Shown: piece by piece, positions 48,756 to 58,704 of the stretch
How the letters are laid out: each line of letters starts with the position of its first letter
Numbering within the stretch: position 1 is the first letter of the stretch
NCBI GenBank assembly: GCA_016584305.1
Contig: JACEEZ010016256.1
Location: 7,501-71,500, forward strand
DNA: 64,000 bases
Reading direction: 5' to 3'
Source of the DNA: Chionoecetes opilio
Lineage: Eukaryota > Arthropoda > Malacostraca > Decapoda > Majidae
Position numbers and translations under genes: made by a program
The notes under the pieces: model-generated
Database searches by the model: none
The model's input: the letters and a program-made list of their open reading frames with translations, nothing else
What the model was told of the DNA's origin: nothing

Positions 48756-49624
48756 CTGACAAGCGCAGGGAAACAGGGAAACGTGTATTAGTGTTGACTA
48801 TAGAGAGAATATCCCTCGGGTGCCGTATATACAATCCCTCCGTATTAATCCACGTATTTTATATCTGTGTATTTACAACAGCGTGACGTTTCAGTGTGCG
48901 TGTTTATCTGTGTCACAACGCATATATAAGTACAGTACATATATACATACATGGGTGTGTAGCTTAGAACAATGCATCATGACTTTAATAACTAATAAGA
49001 CTTAATTCTTGAGACAATCTATGCGGTCAAGTGTAACTATTTAAGTTGTCTAGCGTGCTACTGAGAAATATACGATTAATGGAAAGAAAAAGTCCAGCAG
49101 AAAAGAGCGAATGTGTCACTTCTACAAGAAACATAATCAGTCACTTGTCAACAAATCACATTGCTAAAAACACACCACAAGTGACTGACAAAAGTGAGTC
49201 ATATGTGAGTGACTTAGGAAAGATGAATTACTCAAACAGAGCACATTCATGTTAGTTTCGATCCCTCTATGGATGGTGATGAGAGAAAACTTATACTAAA
49301 TGATGTATGAATATTAGTCATGTATTTCTGGTGCCGTCCTCTATATACGTTTTGACTTGATTTGATAGGATGTGTACGATACACATGTACAATACTTACA
49401 ATACAAAATTTTGAATCATAACTACTGTGTGCAAACGAGTTCATTGGTATGATCTTGATACAATGTGATTCTCCTACAATTATGTTACTTATCAAAGCAA
49501 AACTATTATTCCTGACGTGCTGTTGTAGGTTGTGCAACACACATTTGATCAGCCTTTATCCACCCCACCAATTAGGTGATGCAACGCTACTTGACACTAC
49601 GCCAAGATGATCTACTCAGGCACT

Positions 49625-50105
49625 GCTCAAAGGCTGCAACACCATCCTGAACACAACAAAATGTCCTGGGATAATGCAATATCTGAGAACGTCAGTTGTG
49701 CTCCTGGATAACAGAAAACAGCAGTACTCAGCAAGAACAGCTGTGCCTTGGGAATGTAGCAAGGCCTCAAGACGCTGCAACACACTACTGCACAGAAGCT
49801 GTGTCCTGGGACTGCTGCAATATCAGAATCGCGGAACACAACAGCTACGTTCTGGGAATGATGCAACACTCAGAAATATGACACCCTGTCCTGCAATACC
49901 CAGGATAATGACAACTGTACCCCTGTGATGTTGCAACACGTTTCTGCGATGCTGCAATACCTAGAAACACAGCAGTTGTGCTCTGAGCATGCAGTCATTA
50001 AGAAACACTACAGCTGTGTCCTGGTGATAGGGCCTGTGCTAGAAACGCTGTGTCCTGGTGATGCTACAACACACACGAACACACCAGCTGTGACAAGATA
50101 ATAAT
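49625..50105. repeat. degenerate minisatellite (GCTGTGTCCTGGGA-TGCTGCAACAC)
   Basis: Roughly 40-50 bp units built from CAGCTGTG, CCTGGGA, TGCTGCAACAC and CAGAAACACA, strongly diverged. It lies in the last intron of the minus-strand gene. Confidence 0.75.
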
Positions 50106-50204
50106 GTAACACTCAGAAACACAACCTGCACAGGGCAGTGGGTGGGTGAATCAAGGAACCACACGGGGAGATGGCAAGCAACAGACCACCGCCAGTATTC
50201 AGCA

Positions 50205-50252
50205 TCAGCCATCTTTCTGGGGAGTGACTGAGCCATCATGACCCACAACACC
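50205..50252 (-). pseudogene. degenerate copy of the terminal exon
   Basis: Minus-strand sequence reads HDGSVTPQKDG and stop, aligning with DDGSVIHQKM of the terminal exon; nucleotide similarity extends past the stop. No AG acceptor sits at the right place, so it is probably a decayed tandem duplicate or an unused alternative exon. Confidence 0.45.
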
Positions 50253-50393
50253 CAGGCATCATCCAGGCCTCCTCCAAGTGTGCACAGGTCCTCCGCCACG
50301 TACACCTGGGGAGACCTGCCGCTGCCCTCCACGCTGCCACATTATACACCCTGCTGGCTCCCGCTCGAGGGGCCACATTTTGCTGGGTCTCAA

Positions 50394-50595
50394 CTATAGT
50401 CCCCGCACGTTAAGTAGGCGAGGGTGGGGCCCCTTCACTCCCCACTTCTGGGCGCACGGGATTGGCTGAGGTGTTGGGTGAGAATGCCTTACTCCAAGTT
50501 CCGCCCTAAAGCCCCAACACCCAAAACCTAGTCGGTCCCGTGCATTCGGGGGGTGGGGGGCAGTTTTTGCCAACTTAACGTGCGGCGACTATAAG
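50394..50595. mobile_element. 202-bp palindromic MITE
   Basis: The ends CTATAGTCCCCGCACGTTAAGT and its near-complement (CTTATAGTCGCCGCACGTTAAGT, read on the minus strand) mirror each other. Inner GCACGGGA and GGTGTTGGGTG pieces also pair, so the whole element folds back. It lies in the last intron. Confidence 0.75.
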
Positions 50596-51295
50596 ATGTT
50601 ATCAATTCACAAGTCATTACACTTGTATTACGCGCCCAAATAAAGTGAAAACTTATTGGCACGCTAAGTATGACTGATTTTACTTTGTGACTTACTGCAG
50701 TTTTTGTTATCTTTACGATTAGCTATAGCAAGGATGCTTATTATTTATTACAGTACAGTTAAATAAGGAGACCCTCAACACCTTTACCATCATCTGCAGC
50801 AACTCTTACCATTACAAAAGACTTTAAACAAGTTTGCACCATAATTTCAAACACTACTGAGCTCAAAGCAACATTAAATGCCTTTACATTATGCCACAAT
50901 ACGAGGGCAATTTCTATGTCACCATACTTGAAAGATTAACATTTTCTTTACTATAAGCAGGGTCTTTCAAAGTGACTTCAGTATTTCAATGCATTAATTC
51001 CCTTTGTATAACATTCGCCATCTTCATTATTGTCTGTGCAAGGCAAGGAGGAGGTCAGCGGAGATGCTCCCTAAACCAGACAGGGACTCAAGCGCCGTCT
51101 GAAGGGATGCCGACGAATGCACGCTGTCTTACTAGTCAATACACACACACTACTGAGATGAGGTGGGTCTGTTCTCTTCATACTATAACAGGGAAATCAT
51201 TGAATGCTTGCAATCAGGATATGCGATTGAGTAACTTGACAGGGACAGGAACTTTACAAGACTTTGACTTTACAGGAACTAACTACCACGTATGG

Positions 51296-51340
51296 GTCTC
51301 TCGGCCTCTCTTAGCTTCCTTATTTTCTTATGTTCTTATG
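51296..51340 (-). repeat. dispersed SINE-like repeat fragment
   Basis: Contains the complement of AACATAAGAAAATAAGGAAG and AGAGGCC. The other copy is at 58120-58168 in the opposite orientation. Confidence 0.65.
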
Positions 51341-51461
51341 ACATAAAGAACCTGCCTCATGCCTCTGCCTCATCTCGGAGTGCTTCGTGGCACCCTGCAG
51401 AGCGGCGTGCCCCCCTGGCTGTGCGTGTACTGGCGGCGGCTCGGGGGCGACACACTGTTAC

Positions 51462-51500
51462 CTGGTGGTGCGCTCAGGTACGCGGCACGGGAGGAGGTCT
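51462..51500 (-). CDS. candidate 39-nt cassette exon
   Basis: Bounded by AG (CATCAG) and GT (GTAACA), it is exactly 13 codons long and its phase (2 leading, 1 trailing base) fits between the 55407-55507 and 48712-48755 exons without a shift, adding ETSSRAAYLSAPP. Small alternative exons in the cytoplasmic tail are known for L1CAM-family genes. The pyrimidine tract is weak and the donor is not ideal; alternatively it reads through to a TGA as an alternative 3' exon. Confidence 0.3.
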
Positions 51501-52207
51501 CTGATGTCTTGGGTTTGTTACCAATGATACCGAACTGAGCAGGTCAATCGCTGCAACAATGATACATCGAACATGGAACACCTTCATCATAACTCTGGAT
51601 AACATTTACCTACACTTCACACAACCCCGAGCAAAACATGGCTCACTTCACTCACTACCTTGCTAACGATGGCATCAAGATTTCTTATATTCTAAATCAC
51701 TTGTACACAGATACAAATACATAATGAATAAATAGATCATAAATCACGAGATAAATAGGAGTTAACTAATGAATCATGTTCTTGTGAAATCTTAGCATAA
51801 ATCATCATGCTGCAAAGTGCCAGGGTAGGAGTATATGTACAGGGTCCGTATTTGCGGTCACGTTGTTCCTTATTTGTCACACTTTACATGCAATCCAGCG
51901 CAGGTTTCTTGGCCGTAACGTGGTTTCGTCCATTCAGACAGAACTACGAGAATAACTTTCAGCGAGTCTCACCCCGAAAGCCAGAATAATTTTTCTCTCT
52001 TCTGACTGAAGAAACTGTTTACTTTACAATGTAGAGACCAAAACTCTACAGCACAATCCAAATACTGCCTGATGAAGCCTGGCAATAATTTCAGGGTCTT
52101 TATCTTTTATGTTGCCAACAAAAATACCGAATACTATCAGGTCAATTCAATATCATTCTGTACAATGTGTTTGGGAAAGGAGGTCAGAACTTCCTTGGCC
52201 TTATATT

Positions 52208-52346
52208 CGCCTTACCTTGCCCTCACCGTTTCACTCTTTCTCTGTAACCCCTCCCCTTCATTATGCTTTGCCATAGTGCCATATGACCTCTAATGTCTGG
52301 CACATTTTCCCTTTTTAGCATTAAATCAATCAATCGCCTTACCTTG
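52208..52346 (+). mobile_element. truncated LINE/SINE 3' tail with 12-bp target duplication
   Basis: CGCCTTACCTTG occurs at 52208-52219 and 52335-52346, flanking 115 bp that end in ATTAAATCAATCAAT. A short tandem-repeat tail plus a perfect target duplication is the mark of a 5'-truncated target-primed insertion. Confidence 0.8.
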
Positions 52347-53698
52347 GCCTCATATTCGTCTGACTGATATTTGTGTTATTCAAATTAAGTTATTGATATT
52401 TTTTCCCTACATAAAGAACTGTTCAACACTGCATCTTATCCTCCACGTGCTGTTCTTCACTTGAAAAACACGGCGGTACACGTGGGATGACATGCGACAA
52501 CGATGTACTGAGGGATATTTAGTTCACAAGATTTTAAAGTTAGTGCATAATAGAAGAAAAACATATGCTGCATCCCTGCACGTGGCTTTCATGCCTGTCC
52601 GCTTGTGTCCACGACTATACTTTTCCTTCCTGAGAATTACATGTGAGACAAGACCTACAAAATCTTTAATCCTGACCTAAAAAAATCCTTCATGATTGTT
52701 TTGTGTTCACGTCCAACTAAGGCTATTTGGGTTAATCAATACATGCTGTCATGCAGAAGAAAAAAACTTTGACATAAGAGGTTCCTTGTTATACAGGGGA
52801 TCTAAAAGGCAAGGTCAACACAACGCCGATCTGCTTATTTACTCGTGGATTGAAGGTTTGTTGATCATACATTATACTGTTATTGTGTTAAGCAAGGTGA
52901 TTATAATAAAACAAAAAATATACTTAAATCGTCAGGCATGCAGGTATATAAAACACTACTACTGATCTAGTGAAGGAAACTGTGCTTAAAGAGATGACAA
53001 AAAGATATGGAAAAATGATGTTAGGTTGACACTTTGCATGGCTGGTGTGGTGAGCTCCATGAAATACTGACATCATTAAATAATACAATCATGGCTTTAC
53101 TCTTTCAATACTAAATCAAATTAAAAAGGTTGCAGTAGCTTTTTTTTCGGAAAGTTTTATCATTACTTTTTTTTTTATACTAAAAAAAAAAGAAGCTGTA
53201 ATAGTTTTTTTCTGAAATTTTAAGTTCAATAGGTGTGTTAGCATTGTGTGAGGCTCATGGACATTACTGTAACCACTGGAGCTATACACGAACAGGACAG
53301 GTTTAATACATGGAGGTGAGTGTCGACCAAGCCATGCACATCACCCTTGTCACTCCTACAACTACGGGACGGCCAGAATGTACGTAAGTGGTAAGAACAA
53401 GTAAGTGGTTAGAATGCCTACCCGTTACACTAAAGTTTCCGTTTGGCCAACTGCAGAGAGGTGTGAAGTGGTTAGTATAATGACACTCCTAGTTAAGCAC
53501 GACTAATAACGAAAAAATTGAAAGAAAAAAAAATCAGCAAATACTACCACTGATAATATCATAAACATTAAATTGGGTTGGCTCATACGATTTACCCGTT
53601 ACAGTAATGTCTTATGAATTATTACTTCGTTGGTAAAATTGTCTTGAGACTAATTATAATCTAGAACCCTAACTACTCCCTCACTTCCTTCTGCATCA
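52347..53698. other. intronic DNA, nothing assigned
   Basis: AT-rich. Frames near 52492-52965 have no recognised motif or splice context. Confidence 0.45.
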
Positions 53699-53775
53699 GT
53701 TGTAGTAGTATTGATAATAGCAGTGGTAGTAGTAGTCATAGTAATAATAGTAGTAAAAGCAGCAGTAGTAGAAGT
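53699..53775. repeat. degenerate (AGT)n microsatellite
   Basis: AGT/AAT triplets with interruptions. Confidence 0.8.
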
Positions 53776-54621
53776 TATATTAATTGTATTAGTAAAGTAG
53801 TCATAGTATATGAATGATAGTACTAAGTCATCACAAGAACTATAACACGTCAAGACATGTCGCGTAAAATTGCACTGTTGACGTTTTGTCCTGTTTTGTT
53901 TTTGTTTTTATGAGTCAATCCGCACACAGCCACTCGCCCCTCCCGTGTTATTCTGGGCCTCCACCCACCGCCACCACCATCACTACACCCCCACACACCT
54001 CCACCTATACATACAGTCACTAGCTACTGAATGATACCACCCATACCCTCCACCACTGCCACTTTCCCTTATTGCTATTCCACTTAAGTTTTGGAAAGAT
54101 AGTCACAAAGATCAAGTGTAAAGAGCTTATGTATGAGTGACGTACATATATAAACTTTACTGTCTGAGATAATGATAATAGTGATGATAAGAATAGCAAT
54201 AATAATTACCTAAACTATATCTCTTACAAGGCCAAAGAGACAATAACACTTAATAAGACAATAAAACTTAATCAAATCATAATAAAAACATGCTGATTCT
54301 ACAAAACATTTCTTTACTCAACACACAAAGGCTAAGGTAACTTTATCTAACTCTCCATTAAACCCTAATTAGCTTTAACACAAATTCCTTACGTAAAATA
54401 TTCCCTAGTACACAAAACTGAAGTCCTTTCTGTGCATGGATTTTCTTGAACCGCTCCTGTTACTATTTTCTCTATAGCTAAAGGTGGCTATTTCACACCC
54501 TTATTTCACCTCTTCAGCCTACTTGACCTTAACCTTAAGAGTAATATATACCCTAAGAAAAAAGAAAGAGTAATACAGTATGTACCCTAAGGAAAGAAAC
54601 CCTAATATATACCCTATACCC
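53776..54621. other. intronic DNA, nothing assigned
   Basis: AT-rich with scattered CACC and CCCTAA pieces. The right end (54540-54621) contains irregular TACCCTAA precursors of the adjacent minisatellite. Confidence 0.45.
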
Positions 54622-55391
54622 TAAATACCCTATAAATATTCCCTCCTAATCGCTCCTGGTCGGGTATCTCTCCCTCTAAATACCCTATAAAGATTCCCTC
54701 CTAATCGTTACTGGTCGGGTATCTCTCCCTCTAAATACCCTATAAAGATTCCCTCCTAATCGCTACTGGTCGGGTATCTCTCCCTATAAATACCCTATAA
54801 AGATCCCCTCCTAATCGCTACTGGTCGGGTATCTCTCCCTCTAAATACCCTATAAAGATTCCCTCCTAATCGCTACTAGTCTTATATCTCGCCCTCTAAA
54901 TACCCTATAAAGATTCCCTCCTAATCGCTACTGGTCGGGTATCTCTCCCTCTAAATACCCTATAAAGATTCCCTCCTAATCGCTCCTGGTCGGGTATCTC
55001 TCCCTCTAAATACCCTATAAAGATTCCCTCCTAATCGCTACTAGTCTTATATCTCGCCCTCTAAATACCCTATAAAGATTCCCTCCTAATCGCTACTGGT
55101 CGGGTATCTCTTCCTCTAAATACCCTATAAAGATTCCCTCCTAATCGCTACTGGTCGGGTATCTCTCCCTCTAAATACCCTATAAAGATTCCCTCCTAAT
55201 CGCTCCTGGTCGGGTATTTCTCTCTCTAAATACCCTATAAAGATTCCCTCCTAATCGTTACTGGTCGGGTATCTCTCCCTCTAAATACCCTATAAAGATT
55301 CCCTCCTAATCGCTACTGGTCGGGTATCTCTCCCTCTAAATACCCTATAAAGATTCCCTCCTAATCGCTACTAGTCTTATATCTCGCCCTC
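54622..55391. repeat. 55-bp minisatellite, 14 copies
   Basis: The unit starts TAAATACCCTATAAAGATTC and ends TCTCTCCCTC. Copies are over 95% alike. A variant (CTAGTCTTATATCTCGCCCTC in place of CTGGTCGGGTATCTCTCCCTC) occurs at 54871, 55036 and 55366, spaced 3 and 6 units apart. The array ends about 15 bp inside the intron from the splice donor of the 55407-55507 exon. Confidence 0.97.
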
Positions 55392-55406
55392 CCGCGCCAC
55401 ACTCAC

Positions 55407-55507
55407 CCATGCTTTCGTCTCCGTACTCCGCGAAGTCGTCATCATGGGAGGCAAAGGAGTCCACGCTCTGAATGGTCTCTTGCCGCTTCATCATAGCCGC
55501 AAGTTGT
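55407..55507 (-). CDS. cytoplasmic-tail exon
   Basis: The acceptor CATTGCAG and donor ATGG|GTGAGT bound 101 nt. The frame gives QLAAMMKRQETIQSVDSF then ASHDDDFAEYGDESM. The basic first half is followed by an acidic Ser/Asp stretch and AEYGD, which in L1CAM-family tails directly precedes the ankyrin motif. The DSF and ETIQS serines are in acidic or basic surroundings that could be phosphorylated (inference). The minisatellite begins almost at its donor. Confidence 0.88.
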
Positions 55508-55748
55508 CTGCAATGAGGATACGGTGTCTGTGTGTGTGCGCGCTCCCTCTCTCTCTCTCCACATTTCCTTCTCTCTTTCCCACCTAATATTATTGCTCCT
55601 TCATTCTTCTCTCCCTCCCCCTCTCTTCTTCAACCTTTTATAATTCTACGTTTCCTTTTTTCCTCCTTCTCTTTCACCTCTTCCCTTTTTCCCTTCGACT
55701 TCCTTCCCCACGTTTTTCACTCGGTTTTTTTCCCTACCTACATAACTA

Positions 55749-55750
<2 letters not shown>

Positions 55751-55811
<61 letters not shown>
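55751..55811. repeat. (CT)n microsatellite
   Basis: Pure CT dinucleotides in the intron between the 56472 and 55507 exon edges. Confidence 0.98.
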
Positions 55812-55813
<2 letters not shown>

Positions 55814-56008
55814 CATTCACACTTCAACGTTTAATGTACTCATATATTAAAGTAAATAAAAGGACAGGAGGATTACTTACACGTGATACCAAGATTTCCT
55901 GAATTCTCTGAGTTGCATGAAAAAAAAAAAAAAAGCATTGATGAACATCGATGGGTCTATATTGAAGGTGTTATATCATTACGCGTATGTGAAAATAGTG
56001 ATTACCAT

Positions 56009-56063
<55 letters not shown>
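56009..56063. repeat. (GA)n microsatellite
   Basis: Pure GA. The CT tract at 55751 in the same intron is complementary, so the pre-mRNA could pair between the two (inference). Confidence 0.98.
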
Positions 56064-56066
<3 letters not shown>

Positions 56067-56235
56067 AAGTATCACTGTGAGGGAAGGGGAACAAAAAAGG
56101 AAACACTAGCAAGCTAAGCAGAAGAGCTGTTCGCCCATAACTATCTCCTCCTCCTGCTCCTCAGCATTTAAAAATACTCAACACACAAGGGGCAAGATTA
56201 CCTCTGCCTCACTCCTTCCTCCCGTGCCAAACGTT

Positions 56236-56274
56236 GTGTGTGTGTGTGTGTGTGTGTGTCTGTGTGTGTGCGTG
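56236..56274. repeat. (GT)n microsatellite
   Basis: GT dinucleotides with one C and one GC interruption. Confidence 0.93.
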
Positions 56275-56445
56275 TAAGAGACTCATGACTCACACTCGTT
56301 CGCCAAGGCCTCTGAGTAAAAGATGATTATGATTTAGGTGTGCGTGTGTATGTGTGTTGTAAGAGACTCAAGACTCACACTCGTTCGCCAAAGCCTCTGA
56401 GTAAAAGATGATATGATTTAGGTGTGCGTGTGTATGTGGATAAGA
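56272..56445. repeat. tandem duplication, ~88-bp unit
   Basis: GTAAGAGACTCATGACTCAC through CCTCTGAGTAAAAGATGAT and GATTTAGGTGTGCGTGTG occurs twice in direct succession with few differences. Confidence 0.88.
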
Positions 56446-56471
56446 GAAGCAAGTTCCTCAAACTTCCTTAC

Positions 56472-56618
56472 TTTCGCTGGAAGTTCGCAGACATCTCGTC
56501 CTCTACTGCCTCGTCGGGCTTTGCGGCCTCCAAGTCCACCTCCCGCTTGATGGGTTCGGGCTCGGCGGCCTCGTAACCTTTGTACAGGGCCTTCCTCAGC
56601 TCAGACACCCGCGCCAGC
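56472..56618 (-). CDS. juxtamembrane cytoplasmic exon
   Basis: The acceptor TTGCTACAG and donor CGAAA|GTAAGG bound 147 nt. The frame begins by completing an Arg codon, then LARVSELRKALYKGYEA, AEPEPIKREVDLEAAK and PDEAVEDEMSANFQR. It starts basic (stop-transfer side) and becomes strongly acidic; the KREVDLEAAKPDEAVEDE part may be helical. GC-rich codon use contrasts with the flanking introns, supporting coding function. No L1CAM-type FERM motif is evident here. Confidence 0.88.
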
Positions 56619-56704
56619 CTGTAGCAAGAAGGGTGTCACCTCTCTACACACTCTATACATACCCAATAGCATGCCAAACACTCGCTACACAATATTAGCG
56701 GTAT

Positions 56705-56783
<79 letters not shown>

Positions 56784-56942
56784 TACAGTAGTAGTAGTAG
56801 TTACAGTAGTAGTAGTAGTTACAGTAGTAGTAGTAGTAGTTACTGTAGTAGTAGCAGTAGTAGAAGTGGTATTAGTAGTGGTAACAGTAGTAGTAGTAGT
56901 TATTGTAGTAGTAGTAGTTGCTGTAGTAGTAGTAGTAGTAGT
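56705..56942. repeat. (AGT)n microsatellite with ACAGT variants
   Basis: AGT triplets broken by TTACAGT/TTACTGT insertions. Lies in the intron after the membrane exon. Confidence 0.97.
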
Positions 56943-57212
56943 GCTCCGGTCTGCCCTCCTGTCTCAGGGGTACGAGATACTCCACTCCCTCTAACACGGA
57001 CATAAGTGACCTCGATTGCGAGGCCACATTGGTAGAGAGTGGGATAAGGGTGGATAGGTTAGGAATAGAGTAGGTTTATAAATTTAGGGGTAGTTAGTTA
57101 GTAAATGTATGTATTTTTAGGGGTAGTTGTAAGGTTGGATGCCACAGTCAATAGCGAGGTGGGGCTATGGCGTACCCGCCGCAAATAAAGAGGCGGTGGA
57201 GGTATATTGTAG
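56943..57212. other. intronic unique sequence between AGT arrays
   Basis: Normal complexity, no coding frame; contains repeated GGGGTAGTTAGTTAG and TTTTTAGGGGTAGTT-like pieces. Confidence 0.4.
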
Positions 57213-57246
57213 TAGGTAGTAGTAGTAGTAAAAAAAAAGTAGTAAC

Positions 57247-57322
<76 letters not shown>

Positions 57323-57342
57323 ACAGTAGTAGTAGTAGTAAC

Positions 57343-57379
<37 letters not shown>

Positions 57380-57381
57380 AC

Positions 57382-57415
<34 letters not shown>

Positions 57416-57453
57416 ACAGTAGTAGTAGTAACAGTAGTAGTAGTAGTAGTAAC

Positions 57454-57526
<73 letters not shown>

Positions 57527-57535
57527 ATAGTAAAT
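57213..57535. repeat. (AGT)n microsatellite with AAC variants
   Basis: About 320 bp of AGT triplets with regularly scattered AACAGT units. Valine or threonine frames across it are repeat translations. Confidence 0.97.
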
Positions 57536-58119
57536 GTATAGAGTACTAAAGAGTTGATATTTTTACACCACTCTACACTACACGGGTTACATCCACTGCT
57601 TCTGAATAGGATGTTTTTACACACACTTTATACTCATACTCGTCTACACTTGGGCTAAGATCCACTACACGTCCATTAGAGGTTATATTTACACCCCTAC
57701 AGTGCTAGCCTACACCCTTGACTCACGTAGCACTGAATGGATATACGCCATACACTTTTATCCTGCAACTTCGTCTCTCTGTCTGATTTCAGTTGTTCAT
57801 GAATTGTAAGATTAATGTTCTTGCGCCGCGGCCAATATGCTGTCACTTTAAGGCTGGTGAATGAATATTTTGTGCACAACTTTGCTGCTCTATGCTATAC
57901 CAAGTGGCAGTTAGTATTAGGGAAAGAAGAAAACATCATTATCTCCATGTCGTTTGGCTTGTCTAACTACCACTCAGATCTTAGTACGTTAACATAACTG
58001 CACATTTTCATGGCATGGTTAGTATACTCGCTACTCACATCTTAGTAAAAATGAATTAATCGGTTTTTTAGCGTCACACCTCCCCGCCCTGACCAGTACC
58101 AATGCCTTTATAATAAAGT
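57536..58119. other. intronic DNA, nothing assigned
   Basis: No gene or repeat recognised. Confidence 0.4.
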
Positions 58120-58168
58120 TCAGAACATAAGAAAATAAGGAAGCTACAAGAGGCCGCTAGACATACAC
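58120..58168 (+). repeat. dispersed SINE-like repeat fragment
   Basis: Contains AACATAAGAAAATAAGGAAG followed by CTACAAGAGGCC, matching the 51296 copy in reverse. A short sequence of this kind is, to my knowledge, very common in decapod genomes. Confidence 0.65.
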
Positions 58169-58194
58169 GAGGTAGTTCCTGTTACGTTAAGGTT

Positions 58195-58280
58195 AGTTAG
58201 GTTAGGTGAAGAGGAAGAAGGAAGTAACAAGCAGGAAGACCCCCTCCCCCCCATCACAAGTTAGGTTAGGTTAGGTTAGT
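58195..58280 (+). repeat. short (TTAGG)n runs
   Basis: Two groups of three to four TTAGG units (58190-58207 and 58259-58279) separated by a purine-rich stretch. Confidence 0.85.
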
Positions 58281-58378
58281 TCTAATTGTAAAGGCTTTGG
58301 GCCAGTACAATGTGGCTATGGTATGTTAGGGGCCTTAGGGCAGAGATATATATAGTACCCTGTGTGCCCGCGCCTCAC

Positions 58379-58514
58379 CGTTGGCTGTAGACCCACATGG
58401 AGAAGAATATCACGCAGATCATGGTGACGGCGACCATGATGGCGATGATGAACCATGTCCACAGGATGGGGTTCAGGTCCTCCTTCTTCGCCACCGCGGT
58501 AGGCTCCTCCATGT
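58379..58514 (-). CDS. transmembrane exon
   Basis: The acceptor CCCGCAG and donor CAACG|GTGAGG bound 136 nt. The split first codon (A from the upstream exon plus AC) gives Asn. The frame reads MEEPTAVAKKEDLNP, then a membrane helix ILWTWFIIAIMVAV-TMICVIFFSMWVY of about 25 residues, then SQR. The acidic/polar side precedes and the basic side (R, LAR, RK of the next exon) follows the helix, giving an outside-to-inside (type I) orientation by the positive-inside rule. This is the clearest coding exon of the window. Confidence 0.9.
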
Positions 58515-58704
58515 CTGCGGGCGAGTCACCACCACTATCAGTAAACATAGAACTTAGAATAAAGGTATAGAAAGGTGGAATTGGAAGACGAAGAGAAGGA
58601 AGAAAGAATAAGATGAAATAATAAGATGAAAGAAATGTAAAAGTAGAGGGTAAAGAAAAGAGGTAACAATAGAAATAGAAGGAGGAATAAAGAAAGAGAA
58701 AACT

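Noticed and set aside
57148..57624. Threonine- or valine-only frames of over 120 codons
   Set aside because: They are AGT microsatellite translations inside an intron.
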